Below the pieces are notes generated by a model, which made no database searches, had not been told where the DNA came from, and worked only from the letters and a program-made list of their open reading frames with translations. Position numbers and translations under genes: made by a program. A stretch of DNA of 64,000 bases from Chiua virens (Eukaryota > Basidiomycota > Agaricomycetes > Boletales > Boletaceae). The stretch spans positions 310,001 to 374,000 of the forward strand of contig JAHNUO010000012.1 in the NCBI GenBank assembly GCA_019787685.1. Direction: 5' to 3'. Shown piece by piece: positions 9,762 through 19,196 of this stretch (positions are counted from its first letter, which is position 1; each line of letters starts with the position of its first letter).

Positions 9762-12700
9762 AAGACGAAGTGTCCTCGCGAGTAGGGAATTCGAAATAAT
9801 TAGAAGAGAAACGGTTATAGTTCTTTTGGAATTCAAGGAATTCGGGGGTAAGGAAGAGAGGAGAAGGAGTTGGAAGAGGTTCGTCCAAACAGATAGGGCA
9901 GCGACATTTTTCGTTGTTGAGGGATCTTGTTTTCATCTGTTTTTGTGGATGGGCGGCTGTAGGATGTAAACGGTGGAATGCTTTAATAGCATCGGCAGCA
10001 TTTGGGAGTTCGGATTCTTTTATCCATTCATTTTCCTCTCTTGAGAAACCTTTCCAGGAAATCAAGTATTTGATCGATCCTCTTCTTTCACGAGAATCTA
10101 AGATTGATTCGATTTCTTGTTCTGGTTGGTTTTGAACTAATTCAGGAAGTGGAGGAGGAGGCTGTTTTTGCGATTTGAATTCTCCTTTTTTGTATGGTCT
10201 CAGGAGACTTTCGTGGAATATGGGATGGATTCCTCTCCATTTCTTGTCTAGTTTTAATTTGTAGGAGGCTTTTCCAATCTTTCGTTTAACCTTGAAAGGG
10301 CCATATCTCTTGTCGTCGAGCTTTTTAGATGGTTGCTCGGTTCTGATGTTTGTTGCTTCGAGAAGGACTAGATCATTTTCTTTGTAATCAACTATAGGTC
10401 TAGTTGATCTATCATAGTATTTCTTCATGTCCTCTCTAGCGTGTTCAAGAGCTAATTTGGCAGTTTCTCGGGTTTTCTTTATATGGGAAGAGAACTGTTC
10501 GGCAGTTTGGTTTCTGGCCAGCTTAGAATCATCTATCCATATCGAAGGATTGTGTCCATAGTTTAGGATGAACGGAGACGTTTTAATCGACAAAGAGGTG
10601 GCATTATTGTGGGTGAACTTGGCCATAGGGAGCCAATCAACCCAATCATTTTGTCGATGATTAACGTAGATTCGCAGATATTGTTCTATTTCTGCATTAA
10701 ATCTTTCCGTTTGTCCATCAGTCTATGGATGGAAAGCCATAGATGGATTGCTCTCTATCTTCAATCGCTTGTAGAACTCCGTCATGAAGGAGGATACGAA
10801 ATTGCTTCCTCTATCAGAGATGATCTTTTTTGGAGCTCCGTGAAGCTTGAAGATATGTTCTATGAAGATTTTCGCTACTCCCATGGCTGTAATATCATTC
10901 TTGATTGGGAATAATCTAATCATCTTCGAGAATTTATCAACGACCACTAGTATGCTATTCTTTCCTTGAGATTCAGGGATTGGTCCGATTATATCCACTG
11001 AAATAGTATGCCAAGGATAGGGGGGAGCTTCGTGGGGTTGCAATGGAGTCTTATTTCCATCGTGATGGGTTTTCGTCTTCTGACATCTATCACATCCTTT
11101 GACGTATCGTTCAACATCAGATCTCATCGTGGGCCACCAGTATTTAGAATTTAGGAGATCAAGAGTTCTTTTGATTCCTGAGTGACCAGCTAACGGATGG
11201 TCATGATGATTTTCGATCGTTTTAGGACGATTTTGTTCGAAGATGTATTCCTTATCTTTCCAAGTTACTACTTCATCTTTTATCAACCAAAAGCCTTTGT
11301 TGGCATGGGCTTTTTTGACGTTTTCTTGGTCTGAAGACGAGATTTCTCGTTGGAAAAGAGTTTCAGGAAATAGGACAATGTTTTTATTATCGTCTCTCAC
11401 CCCCTTTTCAAGATCTGGCCTCCTGGACAGAGGATCGGCTGGATTTGATTTTCCAGAATGATGTACAATGGTGAAATGATATTCTTGTAAAACTTGGATC
11501 CATCGTGCTTGTCGTCTAGAAAGATCCTGAGGTTTCTTAAAGAATCCTAGGTTCTTATGGTCTGTCCAGATCTCGAAAGGATGTTTTGCATCTAGGAGGT
11601 AGTGTCGCCATTCCTTCAAAGCGAAGATGATTGCTAGCATTTCTAAGTCAGCTGCGTGGTAATTTCATTCAGCGGGTTGTAGGGACTTTGAAATGTAGGC
11701 AACAGGGTGGAATATTCCATCATCTTGTTTTTGGGAAAGGACTGCACCGATACCAAACAGGGATGCATCAGTTTCCATCTTAAAGAGACCGTCATTGGTT
11801 GGAGTTGCGAGAGCTGGACCTGTAGTTATCTTTTCTTTCAGGGTTTCAAAAGCTTTTTCACATTTATCTGACCAAATCCAGTCGTTCTTTTCAGATGTGA
11901 GGGTGTTTAATGGATGGGTGATTGTTGCAAAGTTCTCGACGAATCTTCGGTAGAAGTTTAAGAAACCGAGAAATCCTCTGAGTTCTTTACAATTGGTTGG
12001 CTTAGGCCAATCTTTGATTCCAGCAACTTTCGCTGGATCCATTCTAATTGATTGGTGCGATACGAGAAGACCGAGATATTCAGTCTCAGGTTGTTCGAAG
12101 TCACATTTACTGTGTTTCAAGTAGAGTTTATTGTCTCTCAATACTTGAAGGACTTGTCGAACGATCTTCTGATGATGGTCTAGATCTTTCGTAAAGATGA
12201 TGATGTCATCGATATACACCAACACGTGTCCTTGATTGATCAGATCTTTGAAGATCTCATTCATCATTGTTTGAAAGGTGGCAGGGGAGTTGGTCAAGCC
12301 AAAGAACATTACAAGAGGTTCGAACAATCCTCTGTTTGTTCTAAAGGCTGCTTTCCATTCATCTCCTTCTCTCATTCATATGTTATTGTAACCCCAACGA
12401 ATGTCTAGTTTCGTGAAGTATTGAGCTCCTTTTATCTTATCGATGAGCTCTGCAATGAGAGGAAGGGAATATCTATTTTTAATGGTTATGTCATTCAGTT
12501 TTCGGTAGTCCTGAATGGGACATAATCTGCCATCTTTCTTCTTGATGAAGAAGAATCCAGATGCAATCGGTGATTTGGAAGGACGTATTCTTCCGGATGC
12601 GAGATTCTCTTCTAGGAAGGCGTCAAGTTCGACCTGTTCTGATGGTGACATATTATAGGTTTTACAGTCAATCTTGTGATCTCCAGGAAGTAATTCAATC

Positions 12701-13860
12701 GCATGATCCCAAGGTCTCTTCGGTGGTAATTCATCGAAGTTTTCCTTATCGAAGACATCTTTGTAATCGTGATAGATTGAGGGAACAGCTTCTTCGAAAG
12801 TTCGTTTATACTGCATTTGTTTGTGTTTGATATCTATTGTTTGCGCAGCAGTTTCGGTCTTTCTAAGATATGACTCTAGATTGAGGAAAAAGAGTCATTC
12901 ACCCTCCTTCTGTTCACAAGTACACTCCGGTGTATCATCATCTTCGGTATCAATCAATCCAGGTATCATATGATCTTTACAGTTGAAAATCACTTCGTTT
13001 TTATCCCAATTAATATCAGGATTGTGCTTTTTTAACCAATTATAACCTAGGTAAATTGGATTGGTTCCTAAGGTTGTGACTGCTAAGTGAATCTCTTCTG
13101 AATGATCATTCACATGCATCGTGATGATTACAAACTCGCTTATGTCACCAGCTGTATTCGTAGTTCCATCAGCGTTGTACACTGGAATTGATCTTGGTAG
13201 TCGATGTGTGGGTACATGATATTTTTGTACAAAATCTCTGTCGATTGTAGATCCTGTGCAACCTGAATCTACTAAAGCTTTGGCTGTTAACATAGAGCTG
13301 TCGGCTGTTTCGATTGTCACATCAAGGTCTAATTGACGAGCGAGAGATCTGGTTGAATGAAGTATGAACTTTGGCTTCTTTTGTAATTCAAGAAGGCATA
13401 TCTTCGCTTCTTGATTGTTCATCAATTTGATCTCTTGTACAAGTTTCTCATTTACTTCAGGGATGCGAGAGTCATGAACAAAGGAGCTGAGATGTTTGAT
13501 GGCTCTCTTTGGTTCTCCTTCGCAAACCTTCTTTATCCATGGTATCGACCAGGGATCTATAGTATTTAGCCAAGATTGTCGGAGGGTACCTGAGGACTGG
13601 CTAGGTCTCTCTTTCCCACGCTCCGGTTCTTTAGCTTTTAGTGTTTGGGGCTCTCGTAGTCCTTTCTCACGCTTCGGTTCTCATTTGAGGATAGTTATTT
13701 TAGGTGGTTCGGGGGCTTTCTCATTTTTCTCACAGATCTCATCAGACTCGGATGTCGACAGAACAGAAAATATATTTTTAAATAACGAGGTGACATTGTT
13801 CGAGTTCGATGTATGTAAAGATGGAGACGTATTAGATCTGCTATCTACGCTCCTTTGGGA
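9760..13860 (-). pseudogene. Chromovirus pol (PR-RT-RH-IN-chromodomain), five in-frame stops
   Basis: One continuous frame runs from about 13860 down to 9760, interrupted by stops at 13681, 12895, 12376, 11665 (all TGA) and 10723 (TAG). Protease has DSGCTGS near 13260. RT has YIDDII near 12200. RNase H has METDAS near 11770 and DHKNLG near 11545. Integrase has an HHCC finger (HPLAGHSG...CDRCQ) near 11190-11085, then VDIIGP and SDRGSNF as catalytic-core landmarks. A chromodomain (YLISWKGFSREENEW) lies near 10085-10030. The frame is -1 relative to gag. Integrase with a chromodomain suggests heterochromatin-targeted integration in the family; here the insertion is in a gene. Confidence 0.9.
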
Positions 13861-15131
13861 AAATCCTTTTCCACCTGTTTCAACTTCTCTTCTAATTCGG
13901 TCATATTCATGTATTGTACTACCTGACCTCTGACCTTGATCTCTCGGACCACTCTAGGTCGGGGAGGATGTTTGGGGCAAGGCCATGCGTCTCTGCACTT
14001 GAAGCATTTCCCTTCAGCTCTTGCTTTGCCGATGTCCATGGGAATTCCTCCAGTGGCTCCGAACATTCCAGGTGTATTCAGGCCGACTTTGGCCGGGGCG
14101 GAAACAGTAGTAGTGGTCGTCGTAGACGTACGTGGTTGCCATTTCTTGTTGTAGTTGAAGGTCAACGAAGAAGCCTTTCGGCTGGCAATATCGTTTAAAG
14201 TCTGCTCTGCTTCGATCAGAGCTTCTTTCCATGTTTCTACGTCTGTGGAATTGATGATGCCGATTCGTTGTCTCTCGACAAATTCGACAATCTCTTGGTT
14301 TGCTCACCGGCGGATTAGATCGATCAAGATCTCCTCATGAATCTTTTGATCATAACCGGCCTGTAGCGCAAGCTGGGAGAGTTGCGTGTAATAGTCCTCA
14401 AAGGTGTTGTTCTTTCCTTGTCATAGCCGTCTCATCTTTTCGACAGTGAGTCGTTTGATGGCTACAGGCTGGAATGTATAGTCTAGTTGTTCCAGGAACT
14501 TGTTGAACGTGATGCAATTGAGGTTTACTGAGTTGACCTCTAGCCAAAGGTCAGCGTGCCTTCCTGCGGGGTTATCGCCTTTCATATATGAGAGGGCGAT
14601 CAAAATCTTCTGACGATCAGTAGGTTCTTGATTGAACCTGAGGAGGTAAGTGGCTAACTGCCTTTTCCAGGACACATAGCCGGCTTTATTGCCGTTGTAC
14701 GCATCTGGCTTAGCAGAGACCGATTTGCCAATTGTCGGTTGAGGAAGGGATAATCTGGGCAAAAAGGTGGGGGATGGAGGAAAGACGGGCTGGAGAGGGT
14801 GGATCATAGAGGTAGAGCCCTCTTTTCTTTTCTCCTTGAGAGAGTTCTTGGGGAAGACAGGGGGAGGTCCAGCTTTCTCTGGTTCATCATCAAACCTGTT
14901 CTGCCATTTGGTATAGGTGGTGGCGAACTCCTCCATGGTCTTTGGGAGAAGGTCTGCCATTTCAGAGTCAGATGGGAGAGACGGTAGGGTAGGTCCCGAG
15001 CGGGAGGGTTGCGGGACCTTGATATCGATGTGAGTGGAATGGAGGGGGACCTCAGTGCCTGCTGACGATGGTCTGTAGTTTGAAGCACGGGAGGCAGATC
15101 TGGAAGCGATAACCGACATCCCATGAGACAT
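13845..15131 (-). pseudogene. Chromovirus gag, two in-frame stops
   Basis: The frame opens at ATG 15131 (MSHGMSVIASRSASRAS) and ends with a stop at 13845-13847. Premature TGA codons occur at 14421-14423 and 14304-14306. The capsid region carries a retrotransposon-gag-like stretch (WKRQLATYLLRFN, then WLEVNSVNL). A short Cys/His knuckle (CFKCRDAWPCPKH) lies near the C-terminus. Gag and pol overlap by a -1 shift near 13850-13860, close to the run TTTTCCCAAAGG. Confidence 0.85.
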
Positions 15132-15721
15132 TATGATTGATACTTCTTAGGCTTTCAAAGTTTGGTGGAGGGACGTAAGTAAGGTCGCGAAGAGTAGATG
15201 TTATAAGCAACGCACTTCTTTGAGGATAGGGGAGGAGGCTTGGCGTATTGCCAACAGTTGGAAACTGCTGAACGAGCTATGATGGAAATCTTGCTTTTAC
15301 CATGTTTCTTGAGTGGTAGAGGTGATGGGCTGAACGGCTGCAATAACTCAACAACCACCGTTCAGGGAGGAACTGGGGTACACTCTTAACTCGAAGAGGA
15401 GGGCAATAGCTGTGTCCCTTCTACAGCGAACATTATTGATTCGTTCTACGTAGCAGCCTCTAGCGCTCTGCTAATACACCTGGTAGTGCACTATCCGGAA
15501 AGCAATGTTATCCTAATTTAATTCGCTGGACAAGCAACGCAAGGAACAACGTAGGTTCTCAAGCAACAACCTGGGGCCTGGTGGTTTGCCAGGAGGATGC
15601 TGATCCTCTGCAGTGGGTGATGAAGCGGTATAGAAAACTAGGCAGTGATGTAGAGTATGCCCAGGCAAGTGGAAGATGGTAGAGTCGAGTGTTCAGGGTT
15701 GAAGTGACCAGGAACGGAAGA

Positions 15722-15732
15722 AGTCTTGAAAT
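15722..15732 (-). other. Candidate self-priming primer-binding site
   Basis: Two nucleotides inside the 5' LTR boundary lies ATTTCAAGACT (minus strand). It is the exact complement of AGTCTTGAAAT within the LTR (15796-15806). That LTR sequence begins 34 nt from the start of the TATATAA box, where the transcript should start. This 11-nt match is the arrangement known for Tf1/sushi elements, which prime from their own mRNA 5' end rather than a tRNA. Confidence 0.65.
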
Positions 15733-15734
15733 AA

Positions 15735-15992
15735 TGTGAGGACAAAACAAGGATAGTCTCAATATCACTCCAGTGACAAGAAGTGTATGATAGCGATTTC
15801 AAGACTGAGGTAAATACATGAGTATGTATCTACTTATATACTAAAGTCATGGAACGATAGAGAATAGTATGGAATGATCAGTAAGCAGGTAAAGGGTATG
15901 ACGTAGTCTTCTTAGTAAAGCTATGATGTCATATAGAAGATTCGATGGTAAAGGGTTAAGGTATTTGAAATGAAGAAATTGAAATTCTGACA
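15735..15992 (-). repeat. 5' LTR of the chromovirus
   Basis: Right LTR, 258 bp, upstream of gag in element orientation. It contains TATATAA (15834-15840, minus) and the predicted transcript start at about 15806. It is followed on the right by the AAGAC target duplication. Confidence 0.95.
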
Positions 15993-16019
15993 AAGACAGA
16001 CATATATGCACCAGCCACT

Positions 16020-17644
16020 CACTGCAGGAAGTAAAGTCACTAAAAACTCATGACACTGACAGTGATCATACCGAAAATAGTGCTACTGACACTAATTTGA
16101 TTGCCTCTTCTTTTCAGTGTCAGCTGCATGACATTGAATTTCAGGCCTGCCTCACTATGTCATCGTAGCAGCGCTATATGCGCCAGTCCCCGACTCCTAC
16201 TAAGGTTGCAGTTTCCCTTGTTACTATGACAATCTTCTATTTAGAAATGGATCAAGAAAAAAAAACACAATTTATTCGACAGCTGAAGATAAACAGCAAA
16301 AAAAGGGCCGAACGTCATTCATCAACTTCCATGCTTCCTTCACCTGCCATCACGCCTTTTACCTATGGTCTTCTTGGAGGGTGATTGGCCTACAAGATTG
16401 TCTGTGGCCTTTCTTTTACCTTTGGGATCAACAGAAAGCGCATCACCCTGAGTTACAGGGTGACAAATAACAGTGTTCTTGATGTATTCGTCGTAAAGGC
16501 ATGACTTCATGCCTTGGAGCATAAGCTGGTAGATGCACGAGCCATTCAGATCTTTCTGGCTCAGCTTGAAAGACCACCTATTTTGGATGATGCAATCATA
16601 TTCACAAGGATGGTAGAGAACCAAAGAGTGAGAATGAATGTACAATTTCAAGATAACGACAACTTCGACAACATCTCCGCCTGTCAACCTTCAAATGTGA
16701 CAGATTGTGCTCATAAACTGACTCTGAGTAGTGCAGCCAACATGGTAACTCAACCCTTTGCTGCTCTATACATACTGCAATGGTCGACTGAGAATTTCAA
16801 AGTACCTTCAAGTCATGCAAAAGTTAGCAATGCATGTAACGTGCAGAAGCAAAGTACTCCGAGTCAGGGGTTATTGTCAAATACACACAGGATGGCCCAT
16901 GCACAATTTTCAGAGCAGCATCAATGAATATTACACAACCAACAAATTTGATACTACCACAGTTGATACATTGAAAGTGATGAGATTTCAAAGATGTTGC
17001 CAACCAATTTTTGGGAGGTTTCAAAGACAGATAGATGTCAAGAGAAACAACACGTAACAAGCAAGTCCTGATTTAGTAAAATGTTCCTGCAGTCCCATTT
17101 GCTTGGTGCCTGTACGTTTCTCACTGAGAAAACCCTCCTCCACTACCGTGGGAGTCGGGGATTGAATTTCATTGTCAGCCCCCAATGCTGTCACTGATTT
17201 CCAGTTGTGTGTGTGATGTGTCACAGCAAACCAAATGCTGAGTACAAGGTGCTGGTAGATGTTTTCAGATTTCTTAAGTACAAAAGTACTCTATATATAC
17301 AACAAAAAGGTTTTATTTACTATGTGGACTGTTAGTCTACTGGTTATGATGGGACATTACTCTGCATGGGCAAGTGCACAACATCCTGGGTTTAAATCCC
17401 TGAGGTGTAGATTTTTTTTGGCTAGTTTTGTGATGCTGAAGCATACAGCACAAGATGTTCAGTATAATTGTTGTAGCATGGGCAGACACTCTTTGAGAGG
17501 AATTTTAACAGAAGCCCTCAGTGTACACTGCAAACAATTGCCCATGACACTGATTTGAAGTGCTCGGGCCTGATTTTTAGGTGCATTGTCAACAATTACT
17601 AGAGCAAATTGGACTGATTAAAAAAGTCTTTTCTTCCCGCAGTG
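16020..17644. mobile_element. CACTA/CMC-like non-autonomous DNA transposon (1.6 kb)
   Basis: The insert in WD40 copy B starts CACTGCAGGAAGTAAAG and ends with the inverted CTTTTCTTCCCGCAGTG, an imperfect terminal inverted repeat of about 17 bp. CACT flanks both ends (16016-16019 and 17645-17648) and could be a 4-bp target duplication, though it is ambiguous because the element itself starts with CACT. Subterminal GACACTGA/TCAGTGTC motifs recur near the left end and near 17550, as in CACTA elements. There is also an inverted internal pair, CCCCGACTCC (16188) and GGAGTCGGGG (17150). No transposase is recognisable. Confidence 0.65.
16340..16687 (-). CDS. Coding-like ORF inside the CACTA-like element
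   Basis: 115 codons on the minus strand. The composition looks like real protein: an aromatic/aliphatic N-terminal half, then a basic patch KGKRKATDNL near the end. The product is not recognised. It may be a captured host fragment or the remnant of a transposon-encoded protein. A second minus ORF at 16824-17060 has a Cys pair (QCINCGS) and could be an upstream exon, but I could not find a clean splice that joins them. Confidence 0.3.
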   Translation of the reverse strand: MTGGDVVEVVVILKLYIHSHSLVLYHPCEYDCIIQNRWSFKLSQKDLNGSCIYQLMLQGMKSCLYDEYIKNTVICHPVTQGDALSVDPKGKRKATDNLVGQSPSKKTIGKRRDGR

Positions 17645-19196
17645 CACTCCACTCGCATGGTCAAATGACGCACAGCAATTGTTCACCGCGTGCAGTGATG
17701 ACAAAGTCAGGTCATTTGACACCTCGACAGGATCATTACTCGCCGAGTCACAGGTCGTCGATGAAAGGACTCTCAAGTCCATTGCACTAACTGCCAATGG
17801 CCCATTTATTGTTGCCCAGACGTGGCACTCGATTTCATTCTTCGATGCGTCCACTCTCGCCCAAATTGGTCCCGTCATAGATGACCACTTTGCCTATTCG
17901 ATTGCGCTCTCCTCGGATAATACCCATCTCGCCACAGGACGAGTGAACGGGACAATTGTCGTTCGCAATCTCGGCACCGTCCTTCGGGACATTTTCAGTG
18001 CTGCAAGTATTCGTGTGTCCGTCGTACTCTCCAGCCAACAGCTCATTCTTTATCAGATACCTGCTGTTGAAGAGGGAGAGGGAACCAGTCAGCGAACAGC
18101 CCCGGACGGCGATGAAAACGAATCTGTCGAGTCCCGCGCGGTACGCCTTCGTCATTCTCTCGTCCCCACAATTCATCTTACATTTTCATCACGCAGCCAT
18201 CTCCAGACAACCGAGACGATCACAACATTGACCTTCTTGAGGTATGAGCTCATCCGTCTCCTTTTTAACGAGTTTTCACCATGCAGTAGCTCGAGATACC
18301 AACAGGACCGCCTACCAGCGCTCTTGCCTTTGACTTTGATCATGTCTGTGGTTTCTTTACTCCTTGTTTCTGTGTTGATATTCCTGCAGCCCCCGTCCCC
18401 TACGCCCTCTGATCATCCTCCGGTGGATGAAACACCACTGCCGAAGGTGTCCGACACATTATCACCGTCATCCTCTGCTGCACCGCCGGTGATTGAGCCA
18501 CGTCCGGAGGAACATGTCACTATCGACTCATCAAAGGGCCGGCCAACTCTCGGAAATTGGTTAAAGAGGATTAGAAGGAGTGTGGGAGACCGGACCGGTC
18601 AACATTCTGCAGACCCCAGTTCATCCGCTGGCCCAGCGCATTCGCCGTTGCCATCGCGAATCAATTCCCCGCGTAACCAACGATCCACGATAGCCACCTT
18701 CAGGAATCCAGTAAGTGATATCCTTTTTGACCAAGAATCGATATGCAGCGTATCTCATAATATCCTCAGCAAATGTATTTCACACTATTCAGTGACCAAG
18801 AATCACAACGACCTAGACCTACTCCGCCTGCCATAACTCTATCCCCTGGTGAACAATTACCAGATGACTATCTTGCTGATGTTTTTCGACATCTGACAGC
18901 TTTCAATCGGCGAGCAGTCCCTGTACGCTCCTCCTCTTTCAGTGGGTCGTGTCCTAACAACTGACATGCCGTTAGCCACAGCCAATGAATGATCCTCCTC
19001 GAACTTCGCGTGAGGGGGTAACGGTGGCTCCAGAGACAGTAAGTATCCTTGCCTACACTCTATTTCGAACCATTGAAGACATTGGATTAGAATGCGACAC
19101 GTCCAGATAGTATAAGAATTGCGTTTTCACTGCCGGGATGGCTGTTTTGCTTCCGGCCGTGTAGTGTCGATGGAGCGATCGATCCAACTGCCTAAT

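Larger units (their letters stand above)
9491..15992 (-). mobile_element. Ty3/gypsy chromovirus, full length (6,502 bp)
   Basis: The element has two 258-bp LTRs (TGT...ACA) that differ at only two positions. It is flanked by a 5-bp target duplication AAGAC (9486-9490 and 15993-15997) and encodes gag, protease, reverse transcriptase, RNase H, integrase and a C-terminal chromodomain on the minus strand. It has a PBS and a polypurine tract in the expected places. The gene order PR-RT-RH-IN plus chromodomain is the Metaviridae chromovirus arrangement. In-frame stop codons in gag and pol make this copy non-autonomous despite the nearly identical LTRs. Confidence 0.95.
8905..19196 (+). pseudogene. 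WD40-repeat protein gene copy B, disrupted by two transposons
   Basis: The 5' part (ORF 8943-9490) encodes WD40 blades such as FSPDGKHLLSG and ISVSRDGQWVVCG. The reading frame stops at a chromovirus insertion. A 27-bp shred of exon (15993-16019, including a target-site duplication) separates that element from a second insertion, and coding resumes at 17649 (PLAWSNDAQQLFTACSDDK). Deleting both insertions and one copy of each target duplication leaves the frame open, so the gene was probably intact when hit. As in copy C, stretches that look hydrophobic in the 3' half are introns. The tail may extend through small exons 18779-18921, 18976-19039 and 19092-19196, ending in an aromatic WLFCF segment. 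It is non-functional as it stands. Confidence 0.8.

Noticed and set aside
9914..14340. Plus-strand ORFs across the retroelement
   Set aside because: They are antisense shadows of gag and pol, which are unmistakable on the minus strand.
16016..17648. CACT flanks as a firm target-site duplication
   Set aside because: The element itself begins with CACT, so the boundary can be drawn with or without a 4-bp duplication; classification as CACTA/CMC rests mainly on the terminal repeats.
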